From assembly GCF_030815085.1 (NCBI RefSeq), contig NZ_JAUSWG010000013.1: DNA of 64,000 bases; one strand, 5' to 3'. A model generated the notes under the pieces. It did not search any database and was not told where the DNA came from. It saw nothing but the letters and a program-made list of their open reading frames with translations. The DNA is from Paraclostridium ghonii. GTDB taxonomy: Bacteria; Bacillota; Clostridia; Peptostreptococcales; Peptostreptococcaceae. Shown piece after piece: positions 1-8,074 of this stretch. Within the stretch, counting starts at the first letter, position 1; each line of letters begins with the position of its first letter. The position numbers and the translations under genes were made by a program.

Positions 1-275
1 TTCCAGCTATATTTATACTATTTAAATATTACTCAACATTTATATGTAGTAAAAAAGATTTAAATGTAAAAGTTTCTCAAGTATCTCAAGCAATTGAAGC
101 AGCAGAATTCAAAAAAATAAATATTAAAAATGAAGAAGCTAATAAAAATCTTTTAAAAACTAAAATAGACATGGCTATAGAACTTTTAATAAAAGGTGCT
201 GATAAAAATTTTATATGTGAAATAACAGGCCTTACTCCTCAAGAATTAGAGAATATAGAACAAAGGATACAATAA
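1..275 (+). CDS. C-terminal fragment of an unidentified protein (possibly Rpn/PD-(D/E)XK nuclease family tail)
   Basis: An open frame enters from the left edge and stops at TAA 273-275, giving about 90 residues without a start. The last 35 residues form a helical tail (LLIKGADKNFICEITGLTPQ, then an E-rich end). This resembles the C-terminal tail of Rpn/PD-(D/E)XK recombination-promoting nucleases, where a similar L-x-x-G-x-x-x-x-x-I-x-x-x-T-G-L-x-x-x-E-I motif is common. The catalytic part lies outside the window, so the family call is tentative. A strong terminator follows directly and separates it from the acc operon. Confidence 0.4.
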   Translation, partial: PAIFILFKYYSTFICSKKDLNVKVSQVSQAIEAAEFKKINIKNEEANKNLLKTKIDMAIELLIKGADKNFICEITGLTPQELENIEQRIQ

Positions 276-277
276 AT

Positions 278-315
278 AAAAGTGCTACTTTTTATAAAAG
301 TAGCACTTTTTATTT
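278..315 (+). terminator. Intrinsic terminator
   Basis: Fifteen-base inverted repeat (278-292 with 296-310) with a 3-nt loop, followed by a T-rich tract. It ends the partial upstream gene and insulates the acc promoter. Confidence 0.85.
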
Positions 316-341
316 TGCAAAACCAAATTTTGTGATATAAT
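315..341 (+). promoter_or_regulatory. Sigma-A-type promoter of the acc operon
   Basis: A perfect -10 hexamer TATAAT lies at 336-341. A TTGCAA-like -35 is at 315-320 with a short 15-nt spacer; TTTGCA one base upstream gives 16. It is the only good promoter between the upstream terminator and accB, and lies about 35 bases before the accB start. Confidence 0.6.
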
Positions 342-342
342 G

Positions 343-359
343 TTAGTACCAGGTAATAA
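343..359 (+). promoter_or_regulatory. FapR-type operator overlapping the acc transcription start
   Basis: TTAGTACCAGGTAATAA is a 17-bp near-palindrome with one mismatched pair. It differs from the published FapR consensus TTAGTACC-T-N-GTACTAA at two positions. It sits just downstream of the -10 box, where repressor binding would block initiation. FapR is the malonyl-CoA-responsive repressor of fatty-acid synthesis in Firmicutes, so feedback control of malonyl-CoA production is expected. No fapR gene is in this window. Confidence 0.6.
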
Positions 360-374
360 TATGAGGAGGTAATT

Positions 375-851
375 ATGAAAGTAAACGAGATAAAAGAATT
401 ATTATTGACTATAGATAAAACTAATTTGACATATGTAAATTTAAAAGATGAAAATTTTACCTTAGAAGTTTCTAAAGGTGAAATATCATTAAATACAAAA
501 ACAGCAACAGAAAATAATAATGATGAATTTAAATTAGTAGAAGTAAATAATGCATATGAGGAAACTAACAAACAAGAAACTATGGTGGGCGTAGAAAAAA
601 ATGAAGATAACTTTCATATCATTAAGGCCCCTATAATGGGAACATACTATGAATCATCAAGCCCTGAGTCTAATGCGTTTGTTAAAGTTGGAGATAAGGT
701 TTCTAAGGGAGATACTCTTTGTATAATTGAAGCCATGAAGCTTATGAATGAGATAACTAGTGATGTAGATGGTGAAATAGTTGAACTTTTACCTAATAAT
801 GAAGATTTAGTTGAATACAATCAAGCTCTATTTAAGATAAAAACAATTTAA
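375..851 (+). CDS. accB: Acetyl-CoA carboxylase biotin carboxyl carrier protein
   Basis: 158 aa, usual BCCP length. The N-terminal helix is followed by an Asn/Glu-rich linker (about residues 40-75) and a C-terminal biotinyl domain (about 80-158). The biotin attachment motif IEAMKLMNEI puts the modified lysine at K122. The protein carries the carboxyl group between biotin carboxylase (AccC) and the carboxyltransferase (AccDA) in malonyl-CoA synthesis. The ATG at 375 follows GAGGAGGT with good spacing. It is the first gene of a four-gene operon, and accC starts 13 nt downstream behind AGGAGG. Confidence 0.95.
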   Translation: MKVNEIKELLLTIDKTNLTYVNLKDENFTLEVSKGEISLNTKTATENNNDEFKLVEVNNAYEETNKQETMVGVEKNEDNFHIIKAPIMGTYYESSSPESNAFVKVGDKVSKGDTLCIIEAMKLMNEITSDVDGEIVELLPNNEDLVEYNQALFKIKTI

Positions 852-864
852 TAGGAGGCAGTTT

Positions 865-2220
865 ATGATTAAAAGATTATTAATTGCAAACAGAGGAGAT
901 ATAGCTGTTAGAATAATTCGTACATGTAAAGAACTTAACATAGAGACAGTTGCTATATACTCTGAAATAGATAAAGAAAGTTTACACAGATATTTAGCGG
1001 ATGAGTCTATATGTATAGGCCCTAATAATATAAGCAAAAGTTACAACAATATAGATAACATAATATACTTAGCAAAAAAGATGAATTGTGATGCTATTCA
1101 CCCAGGATTTGGGTTTTTATCAGAAAACGCTAAATTTGCAAAAGCATGTACTGATAATAATATAATTTTTATTGGGCCTACACCTGAACAGATAGAGCTA
1201 ATGGGGAATAAATCAAAAGCACGTGAAACTATGATTAACTTAGGCGTTCCAGTTGTTCCTGGATCTAAATCAATTCTTAAGAACAAAGAAGAAGCTAAAA
1301 AGTTAGCTCAAACAATTGGATATCCAGTTATGATAAAAGCCTCTAGTGGAGGAGGTGGTAAAGGAATGAGAATAGTCTATAACGAAAATGAATTTGATTC
1401 TCTATTCGATATTGCCAAAGCAGAAGCTTTAGCTTCATTTGGAGACAGCGCTTTATATATGGAAAAATATATTGAAAATCCAAGACATATAGAAGTTCAA
1501 GTATTTGGAGATAGTTTTAATAATGCTATACACCTTGGAGATAGAGATTGCTCTATGCAAAGAAGAAATCAAAAACTTATAGAAGAATCTTTAAGCTTAT
1601 ATTTAGATGATAATCAAAGAAAAAATTTATATGATACATCAGTAAAAGTAACTAAAGGTATAGGTTACATAGGTGCTGGGACTATAGAGTTTATTGTAGA
1701 TAAAAATAAGAACTTTTACTTTATCGAGATGAACACAAGAATCCAAGTTGAACATCCAGTAACAGAAATGATAACAGGTATAGATCTTATAAAGTTACAA
1801 ATACTTATTGCAAGTAAAAAGGAAATACCATTTAAACAAGAAGATGTATGCTTTAGAGGACATGCAATTGAGTGTAGAATAAATGCTGAAGACTCTGATA
1901 ATGATTTTAGACCATGTCCAGGTAAAATAGAATCTATTCATATTCCTGGAGGGTTCGGAGTAAGATTTGATACATTCATATATCCTGGATATACAGTTCC
2001 TCCAATCTATGATTCTATGCTAGGTAAGTTAATTTGTATAGCAGACACTAGAGAAGAATGTATAAATAGAATGAATAGAGCTTTAGATGAGATAATTATA
2101 GAAGGAGTTACTACCAATATAAACTTTCAAAAGCATCTTATAAATTCTAGTGAGTTTATGAATAATACTCATCATACAAAATTTATAGAAACTAGTTTTA
2201 TAAAAAGCTTAAAAGCTTAA
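865..2220 (+). CDS. accC: Acetyl-CoA carboxylase, biotin carboxylase subunit
   Basis: 451 aa, full length for biotin carboxylase. The N-terminal domain begins IKRLLIANRGDIAVRIIRTC. The ATP-grasp domain carries the glycine-rich lid IKASSGGGGKGMRIV and the catalytic segment EMNTRIQVEHPVTE. The C-terminal domain is of the biotin carboxylase type. It uses ATP and bicarbonate to carboxylate the biotin on AccB. Start ATG 865 follows AGGAGG. It lies between accB and accD in one transcription unit. Confidence 0.97.
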   Translation: MIKRLLIANRGDIAVRIIRTCKELNIETVAIYSEIDKESLHRYLADESICIGPNNISKSYNNIDNIIYLAKKMNCDAIHPGFGFLSENAKFAKACTDNNIIFIGPTPEQIELMGNKSKARETMINLGVPVVPGSKSILKNKEEAKKLAQTIGYPVMIKASSGGGGKGMRIVYNENEFDSLFDIAKAEALASFGDSALYMEKYIENPRHIEVQVFGDSFNNAIHLGDRDCSMQRRNQKLIEESLSLYLDDNQRKNLYDTSVKVTKGIGYIGAGTIEFIVDKNKNFYFIEMNTRIQVEHPVTEMITGIDLIKLQILIASKKEIPFKQEDVCFRGHAIECRINAEDSDNDFRPCPGKIESIHIPGGFGVRFDTFIYPGYTVPPIYDSMLGKLICIADTREECINRMNRALDEIIIEGVTTNINFQKHLINSSEFMNNTHHTKFIETSFIKSLKA

Positions 2221-2238
2221 GTTAAGGAGATTTTGATT

Positions 2239-3135
2239 ATGATTAAGAAATTCCTAAATAGAAAAGGGCAGAATTATGCAGTTGTCCATTTAAATCAAAA
2301 TTTTAAAGAAAATAGTGTAGATGATAAATTTTGGATTTATTGTGATACTTGTAAAAATCAAGTGTTTAGGAAAGATATTGAAGAAAACCTAAATATATGT
2401 CCAAAATGTAACAAACACTATGATTTTTCTGCTAGAGATAGAGTTAAATTACTACTAGATGGCCATAGTTTTGAAGAATTTGATTATGATGTAGAGTTTA
2501 AAAACATATTAAACTTCCCTGATTATGAGGGTAAAATATCAAAGTATAAAGATTCTACAAATGAAAAAGAAGCTGTTATAACAGGAAAAGGACTTATAAA
2601 TGGTATAAATGTTGTACTGTGTGTAATGAACCCTAAGTTCATGATGGGAAGTATGGGTGCTATAGTAGGTGAAAAAATAACTCTAGCTATAGAATATGCT
2701 ATTGATAATAAACTTCCTGTAATAATTTGTTGCGCATCTGGGGGAGCTAGAATGCAAGAGGGGATGGTATCTCTTATGCAAATGGCAAAAACATCTCAAG
2801 CTCTTTCAAGATTATCAGATGCAGGGCTTTTATATATATCTATACTTACTAATCCTACAACGGGAGGAGTTACTGCAAGTTTTGCAACACTTGGAGATAT
2901 AATTATAGCAGAGCCTAATGCTCTAATTGCTTTTGCTGGTCCTAGGGTTATAAAACAAACCATTAAGCAAGATTTGCCTAAAGGATTCCAGACAGCTGAG
3001 TTTTTATTAGATCACGGTTTTGTGGATCTTATAGTTAATAGAGATCAAATGAAAGATACTTTATTTAACTTATTAAGCTTACATGGTTATGATTATTGTA
3101 AAGAAGGTGATTTAATTGCACAAACAGAACATTAG
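2239..3135 (+). CDS. accD: Acetyl-CoA carboxylase carboxyltransferase subunit beta
   Basis: 298 aa from ATG 2239. A TTG at 2233 is in frame but too close to the AAGGAG at 2224-2229, so the ATG is preferred. The N-terminal four-cysteine zinc finger is visible (C35, C38, C54, C57). A crotonase-fold carboxyltransferase domain follows with GGARMQEG and TNPTTGGVTASFA. It pairs with AccA to transfer the carboxyl group from biotin to acetyl-CoA. Its last 20 nt overlap the start of accA, which suggests translational coupling and equimolar synthesis. Confidence 0.96.
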   Translation: MIKKFLNRKGQNYAVVHLNQNFKENSVDDKFWIYCDTCKNQVFRKDIEENLNICPKCNKHYDFSARDRVKLLLDGHSFEEFDYDVEFKNILNFPDYEGKISKYKDSTNEKEAVITGKGLINGINVVLCVMNPKFMMGSMGAIVGEKITLAIEYAIDNKLPVIICCASGGARMQEGMVSLMQMAKTSQALSRLSDAGLLYISILTNPTTGGVTASFATLGDIIIAEPNALIAFAGPRVIKQTIKQDLPKGFQTAEFLLDHGFVDLIVNRDQMKDTLFNLLSLHGYDYCKEGDLIAQTEH

Positions 3136-4066
3136 TTCGGAATCCGATATAAATAAGATAAAAGAAAGCATAAAACAATTAAAACAACTGTCAAATCAAG
3201 GTAATATCGATTTAAGCAGTGAAATAGAAAAATTAGAAATAAAACTTAAAAGTATTGAAAATACTAAACCTAAAGAATTATCTGCTTGGGATAAAGTTTC
3301 TATAAGTAGAGATATTAAAAGACCAAGTGCCAAAAACTACATAGAGAACATTTGTTCTCTATTCGTAGAACTGCATGGAGATAGACTGTATAAAGACGAT
3401 CCATCAATAATCGGAGGAATAGGTAAGATAGGGAACTTTGAGGTTACATTAATCGGACATCAAAAGGGAAAAGACATAAACGAGCAAATAAAAAGAAACT
3501 TTGGAATGCCTCATCCAGAAGGTTATAGAAAAGCATTAAGGCTTATGAAGCAAGCTGAAAAGTTTAATAGACCAATTGTTACTTTTATAGATACACCAGG
3601 AGCATTTTGTGGAATAGAAGCTGAAGAGCGCGGTCAAGGAGAAGCTATTGCAAAAAATTTACTTGAAATGAGTTCTCTTAAAGTACCTATCCTTTCTATT
3701 GTTATCGGAGAAGGGGGTAGTGGAGGAGCACTAGGAATAGGGGTATCAAATGAGATAGCAATGCTTCAAAACTCAGTATATTCGGTAATTTCCCCTGAAG
3801 GATTGTCAAGTATCCTATTTAAAGATGCTTCTAAGTCAAAAGAAGCTAGTGAAATAATGAAACTTACAAGTTCGGATTTGAAAAATTTAGGAATAATTGA
3901 TCATATTATAGAGGAACCTATTGGTACAGCTCATAGTGATATAGAAGCCGTATCAAGTGATATTAAACAGTATATAATTAACAGGTTGAATTTTTATAAA
4001 GGTTTCTCTAAAGATGAAATAGTAAATCATAGGTATGGAAAGTTTAGAAATATCGGAGTCTATTAA
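3116..4066 (+). CDS. accA: Acetyl-CoA carboxylase carboxyltransferase subunit alpha
   Basis: 316 aa, normal AccA length. An N-terminal coiled helical region is followed by the crotonase-fold core, with HQKGKDINEQIKRNFGMPHP, FIDTPGAFCGIEAEERGQGE and the oxyanion segment EGGSGGALGIG. Initiation is at TTG 3116, preceded by AGAAGGTGA at 3102-3110 inside accD. No better start lies nearby, so a TTG start with a 20-nt overlap is my choice. An intrinsic terminator overlaps the stop codon and closes the operon. Confidence 0.95.
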   Translation: MHKQNISSESDINKIKESIKQLKQLSNQGNIDLSSEIEKLEIKLKSIENTKPKELSAWDKVSISRDIKRPSAKNYIENICSLFVELHGDRLYKDDPSIIGGIGKIGNFEVTLIGHQKGKDINEQIKRNFGMPHPEGYRKALRLMKQAEKFNRPIVTFIDTPGAFCGIEAEERGQGEAIAKNLLEMSSLKVPILSIVIGEGGSGGALGIGVSNEIAMLQNSVYSVISPEGLSSILFKDASKSKEASEIMKLTSSDLKNLGIIDHIIEEPIGTAHSDIEAVSSDIKQYIINRLNFYKGFSKDEIVNHRYGKFRNIGVY

Positions 4067-4088
4067 GTAAATCTTAATAGACTTTTTT
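4057..4088 (+). terminator. Terminator of the acc operon
   Basis: Eleven-base inverted repeat AGTCTATTAAG / CTTAATAGACT with a 5-nt loop, then TTTTTT. It includes the accA stop codon. Confidence 0.9.
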
Positions 4089-4146
4089 AATCATTTGGAA
4101 AATTATATTGAGTTTTGAAATATTGATAAACGAATTTTTAAAAAAT

Positions 4147-4175
4147 AGAGGATTTTAATTATTTTTATAGAATTT
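4147..4175 (+). promoter_or_regulatory. Sigma-H-type promoter upstream of spoVS
   Basis: AGAGGATTT (4147-4155) and ATAGAATTT (4167-4175) match the sigma-H consensus elements RNAGGAWWW and RNNGAATWW at every defined position, with an 11-nt spacer. Early-sporulation sigma-H control of spoVS is known in Bacillus subtilis. The site is about 70 nt before the gene. Confidence 0.7.
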
Positions 4176-4248
4176 GTAGTTAAATAGGATACTATGCAAT
4201 CTAATAATTAATAATATACTACAAAGAAATTAAGAGGGGGATATTGAA

Positions 4249-4509
4249 ATGGATGTATTAAAAGTTTCATCAAAATCTAATCCAAATTCTGTAGCAGGGG
4301 CATTAGCAGGAGTTATAAGAGAAAATGGTAGTGCAGAAATTCAAGCTATTGGTGCAGGCGCTTTAAATCAAGCTATTAAGGCAATTGCTGTAGCTAGAGG
4401 ATTTGTTGCACCAAGTGGTATAGATCTAGTGTGCGTTCCATCATTTACTGATGTAAATATAGACGGAGAAGAGAGAACAGCTATTAAACTTATAGTAAAT
4501 CACAGATAA
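4249..4509 (+). CDS. spoVS: Stage V sporulation protein S
   Basis: 86 aa, the standard SpoVS length (Alba-like fold). The sequence is typical of the family: VLKVSSKSNPNSVAGALAG near the start, IQAIGAGALNQAIKAIAVAR in the middle and IKLIVNHR at the end. The protein influences septum formation and later sporulation in Bacillus; its biochemical role is not settled. The ATG follows AGAGGGGGA. A sigma-H-like promoter lies upstream and a perfect 14-bp terminator hairpin begins at the stop codon, so it is monocistronic. Confidence 0.97.
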   Translation: MDVLKVSSKSNPNSVAGALAGVIRENGSAEIQAIGAGALNQAIKAIAVARGFVAPSGIDLVCVPSFTDVNIDGEERTAIKLIVNHR

Positions 4510-4545
4510 CTAAAAGAGACTATTTTCATAGTCTCTTTTAGTTTT
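4509..4545 (+). terminator. Terminator of spoVS
   Basis: Inverted repeat ACTAAAAGAGACTA / TAGTCTCTTTTAGT with a 6-nt loop, followed by T residues. Confidence 0.9.
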
Positions 4546-4666
4546 AATTCCCAGTTTATGAACTTTAACAATTCTCTTATTTTTTAGTAAATTTTTCATT
4601 TATCTGTTTTTGAATAAGATATATATATTAGGAAAATATATATTAAGAAATATAAGGAGGTGTATT

Positions 4667-4855
4667 ATGCAACTGAGAAGAGCATCAGAGATATGTAATA
4701 ATAAGGAAAATGATAATATTACATTGTATTACTATAATAAGCCTGTAAAACTAGTTAGTGTTGATAATAATATTGGGACAGCATATGTAAAATCTTTAAA
4801 TGATGATTCAAAATTTGAGGTTGATTTAGAATCATTACATGAAAAAGAAATTTAA
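4667..4855 (+). CDS. sspH: H-type small acid-soluble spore protein
   Basis: 62 aa from ATG 4667. An in-frame ATG at 4610 lacks a ribosome site, whereas 4667 has AAGGAGGTG at 4654-4662. MQLRRASEI, the central I-T-L-Y-Y-Y-N-K-P-V stretch and the C-terminal V-D-L-E-S-L-H-E end match the SspH family of minor spore-core SASPs. A possible sigma-G -35 (TGAATA, near 4611) with a poor AT-rich -10 lies upstream; forespore expression is expected from the family rather than shown. A long terminator follows. Confidence 0.88.
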   Translation: MQLRRASEICNNKENDNITLYYYNKPVKLVSVDNNIGTAYVKSLNDDSKFEVDLESLHEKEI

Positions 4856-4858
4856 ATA

Positions 4859-4905
4859 AAAAAGTCATTTTAAGCTTAAAACTTAGCTTAAAATGACTTT
4901 TTTAT
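4859..4905 (+). terminator. Terminator of sspH
   Basis: AAAAAGTCATTTTAAGCT pairs with AGCTTAAAATGACTTTTT around a short loop, ending in a T-run. Confidence 0.9.
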
Positions 4906-5335
4906 TTTTAAGTTGTAGTTTCTCAAGAGTTTTTAATCTTGCGATAGTGATTATATGATATGATTTAATAACCATATCATATATAATTAATAAATTTACT
5001 ATAAATATCATTATATAAAATTGGAATAGTATACACATAAATATCTAGAGAGTAGTATAGTTTTTAATATATAACTATCCTTTAAATGTATATTTAGGGT
5101 ATAGTTATTACCTAATTTAATATATAGCTATATTCGCTTGATTTTTATGTAATTACAACAAACTATGTTAAATACTCTTTTTGTTCACAAAAACAAATAA
5201 AAGAATAAATAATAAAATACAAATCATTAAATCATTTTTTATACATATACTTTATTTGTTTAATTATTCTACATATTTCTTCATATAAAACTATCATTTT
5301 ACATTTTAATATACACAAACATTTCACACTAAATA
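4906..5335. other. AT-rich intergenic region, no gene seen
   Basis: About 430 bases between the convergent sspH and 4hbD genes. I found no RBS-plus-start combination with a plausible peptide and no clear hairpin beyond short AT repeats. Confidence 0.5.
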
Positions 5336-5402
5336 ATAAAGCTCCAACATATATTCCCCTACGATTATTACTACTAGGGTTACTATATGCTGGAGCTTAT
5401 TA
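5336..5402 (-). terminator. Terminator of the 4-hydroxybutyrate operon
   Basis: Outer inverted repeat AAGCTCCA-CATATA (5339-5354) with TATATG-TGGAGCTT (5385-5400), and an inner CCCTA/TAGGG stem. Reading on the minus strand it is followed by TTTATTATTT. It lies directly after the 4hbD stop. Confidence 0.7.
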
Positions 5403-5418
5403 AATAACTATTTAATTT

Positions 5419-6540
5419 TTAATTGTACAGCTTACAATAAATATTAGCCATATCTTCAACATCCATAGGAACATAATTATTTCCTAAAAGTCTCTGTTGA
5501 GTTTCAATTACGCTTTGAGCAAATCCCTTTATTTCTTCTTCTTTCATTCCATATTCTTTTAAAGGTTTTTTAGCAATTAAATTACTTAATAAATTTTCTA
5601 AAGTTTCATATAGATCTTCACCAGGTTTCACTTCTAAAATTTGTGAAAGCAATTCATTTAAATTTGCTATTTTACCTGTAGGTTTTTTACTATTATAGTA
5701 TCTAAACACTTCTATAAAAAATTGATAGTTAGCTTCACCATGAGGTACATGATATTTACCTCCTAGTGGATAAGAAAGGGCATGAACTGCTCCAACCCCT
5801 GCATTACCAAAGGCAATTCCTGCATAGTTACTAGCTATTAAAAAGTCTTCTATTATCTCTTTTCTATAATCTTTGCCATTTGCTATAACCTTTTTATAAC
5901 CATCTATTATCATTTTAATTGCCTCAATACTAAACATTTCTGTAAAGCTATTTGCTTTTGGTGAAACATAAGCTTCTATAGCATGAATTAATGCATCTAT
6001 AGAACTATACATAAAGAAATCATAAGGTAATCCCTTAACAAGTTCTGGGATAAGTACAGCATAATCTGGATATAATTCAGGTCCTGCAAGTCCCATCTTT
6101 GTTTCTTTACTCTTTATTTCTGCAATTGATATATTTGTAACTTCACTACCTGTACCACATGTTGTAGGTACTATTATAAGTTCTTTATTTTTTACTGCAG
6201 GTATTGTTTTTTCAAAAAGTGCACAAGATGAATCAACTTCCTTAAGTGCTAATATTTTTGATACATCAATAATTGAGCCTCCTCCAATTGCTACTACTCT
6301 CTTAACATTTTTAGGAGCCATATGCTTAATTATTGCATCAATTATATCGTCTGAAGGTTCTTTTAAATTGTAATCTTCTTGAAAAATATACTCACTGCCA
6401 ATATTTAAATCTTTTAAGAAAAAGTCATATAAGAACTTGTTTGTAAATATTAAATCTCCACTACCTATTTTAAACTCCTCAATAAAATCTTTACAAGTGT
6501 CAAATTTAAAAATTTGAGGTTTTAATTCTATCATTTTCAT
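5419..6540 (-). CDS. 4hbD: 4-hydroxybutyrate dehydrogenase (iron-containing alcohol dehydrogenase family)
   Basis: 373 aa, normal for group III Fe-dependent alcohol dehydrogenases. The NAD-binding region carries GGGSIIDVSK and PTTCGTGSEVTN. The metal-binding region carries DALIHAIEAYVS and HALSYPLGGKYHVPHGEANY with the expected histidines. In context it reduces succinic semialdehyde to 4-hydroxybutyrate. It is the last gene of the minus-strand cluster abfD - CoA-transferase - sucD - 4hbD, 26 nt after sucD, with its own RBS (AAGGAGG). Confidence 0.93.
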   Translation of the reverse strand: MKMIELKPQIFKFDTCKDFIEEFKIGSGDLIFTNKFLYDFFLKDLNIGSEYIFQEDYNLKEPSDDIIDAIIKHMAPKNVKRVVAIGGGSIIDVSKILALKEVDSSCALFEKTIPAVKNKELIIVPTTCGTGSEVTNISIAEIKSKETKMGLAGPELYPDYAVLIPELVKGLPYDFFMYSSIDALIHAIEAYVSPKANSFTEMFSIEAIKMIIDGYKKVIANGKDYRKEIIEDFLIASNYAGIAFGNAGVGAVHALSYPLGGKYHVPHGEANYQFFIEVFRYYNSKKPTGKIANLNELLSQILEVKPGEDLYETLENLLSNLIAKKPLKEYGMKEEEIKGFAQSVIETQQRLLGNNYVPMDVEDMANIYCKLYN

Positions 6541-6566
6541 TGGAATTCCTCCTTAAACTTAAAAGC

Positions 6567-7949
6567 CTATGCCCATACTTTTTCAGGTGCCCATATTTCT
6601 TCATCTGTAGGCACTTTTGCTTCTGCATTGTAAAAACCTATTCTTGATACATTAATTAAATGCTTATAATCTAAGTTTTCAGAAATACTGTTATTCCCCC
6701 ATGAACCACAACCTAATGTAGTTGTTGGTGCAAAACCATTATATAAGCTTCCACCTGCTGAAGTTGAAGATGGTTGGTTTACTACAAGTCTACTCACTGT
6801 TAACTTAGTTGATGCATATTTAATGTTTTCTTTATTATTTGAATGAATAGCACATGAATGTCCTTTTCCTTCTACTTCTAAATTAGATTGAGCTATTTCT
6901 ACTGCATCCTCGAAATTATCATATTCAAATGAAATCATTACTGGGCACATTTTTTCTTTACATAATACATCTTCAAAGCCCTTACCTCTTGCTTTTAATA
7001 TAATAACTTTAGTATCATTTGGAACTTCTACACCTGCTAAGTTAGCAATGAATTGAACGCTTTGACCAACTATTTTTCCATTGATAGTTCCATCAACGAA
7101 AATTACTTTTGCAAATTTTTCTATAGTTTCTTCATCCTCTACATAAAAAGCTCCATTTGCTTTAAATGCATCTATAGTTTCTTTATAAAGTTCCTTAGGT
7201 ATTATTGCACTTTGTTCTCCAGAACATATAATTCCATTATCAAAAGTTCTTCCAGTAACTATTTTTGCTACAGCTTCTTTTATATTAACATCTCTATCTA
7301 TTATACACTGTACATTACCAGCACCTACTCCATAAGCTGGTTTTCCACTACTATATGCAGATTTAACCATACCCATACCACCAGTAGCTACTACTACATC
7401 TACTGCTTTCATAAGTTCTAAACTTAGTTCAATAGTTGGTTCTTCTATAATTTGAATTAAATTTTCTGGTGCTCCAAGTTTTGTAATAGCTTCTTTAAAT
7501 AAGTCTACTACATATTTACAACATTTTTTAGATCTTGGGTGTGGAGAAACAATAATAGAATTTCCTCCTTTTAATGCAAACATAGCATTACACATTGGAG
7601 TAACAATAGGATTTGTACATGGTGTTATAGCTCCAACTACTCCTTTAGGTTTAGCAACTTTAATAAGAGCTTTTTCTGTATCTTCTTCTAGTATTCCTAT
7701 TGATTTTTTATCTTTTAAGTTATTCCATATAACTTTTGATTTTCCCTTATTTTTAGAAACCTTGTCTTCATAAACTCCCATTCTTGTTTCTTCAACTGCC
7801 ATTTTAGCCAATTCTTCTGCTCTATCATATACTATCTTACCAATTTCTCTTACTATTTCATCTACTTGTTCTTGATTAAACTTTTCATACTCTCTTTGTG
7901 CTTCCCCTGATTTCTTTACTAACTCTGCAATATATTCTTTTGCTTCCAT
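6567..7949 (-). CDS. sucD: CoA-acylating succinate-semialdehyde dehydrogenase
   Basis: 460 aa of the acylating aldehyde dehydrogenase family. The catalytic cysteine is C242 in NGIICSGEQS. The cofactor region has VVATGGMGMVKSAYSSGKPA and the N-terminal half has KPKGVVGAITPCTNP. It reduces succinyl-CoA to succinic semialdehyde for 4hbD. The closely related EutE/PduP-type aldehyde dehydrogenases share this fold; the neighbours decide the assignment. Start ATG 7949 follows GGAGGGG. A stem-loop (7992-8037) separates it from the upstream CoA-transferase. Confidence 0.93.
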   Translation of the reverse strand: MEAKEYIAELVKKSGEAQREYEKFNQEQVDEIVREIGKIVYDRAEELAKMAVEETRMGVYEDKVSKNKGKSKVIWNNLKDKKSIGILEEDTEKALIKVAKPKGVVGAITPCTNPIVTPMCNAMFALKGGNSIIVSPHPRSKKCCKYVVDLFKEAITKLGAPENLIQIIEEPTIELSLELMKAVDVVVATGGMGMVKSAYSSGKPAYGVGAGNVQCIIDRDVNIKEAVAKIVTGRTFDNGIICSGEQSAIIPKELYKETIDAFKANGAFYVEDEETIEKFAKVIFVDGTINGKIVGQSVQFIANLAGVEVPNDTKVIILKARGKGFEDVLCKEKMCPVMISFEYDNFEDAVEIAQSNLEVEGKGHSCAIHSNNKENIKYASTKLTVSRLVVNQPSSTSAGGSLYNGFAPTTTLGCGSWGNNSISENLDYKHLINVSRIGFYNAEAKVPTDEEIWAPEKVWA

Positions 7950-7991
7950 ATAAACCCCTCCATACTCTCTGTAGATTGTATAATTTATTGT

Positions 7992-8037
7992 CTTAGTTAC
8001 CTAAATACTTGATATGACTAGCAGATAGGTAACTAAG
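7992..8037 (-). other. Intercistronic stem-loop between the CoA-transferase and sucD genes
   Basis: Perfect 12-bp inverted repeat CTTAGTTACCTA / TAGGTAACTAAG with a 22-nt loop. No T-run follows on the minus strand, so full termination is unlikely. It could stabilise the upstream mRNA or set different levels of the two enzymes. Confidence 0.6.
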
Positions 8038-8074
8038 TTTAAAGATTTCTTTTAAAATTCTTAATATGTACAAA

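Noticed and set aside
4600..4650. Sigma-G promoter of sspH
   Set aside because: The -35 TGAATA is acceptable but no convincing -10 was found; not listed as a feature.
7053..7421. Long open frame on the plus strand within sucD
   Set aside because: Shadow of the coding strand with low-complexity composition and no RBS; the same holds for the other antisense frames, for example 35235-35531 and 41576-41830.
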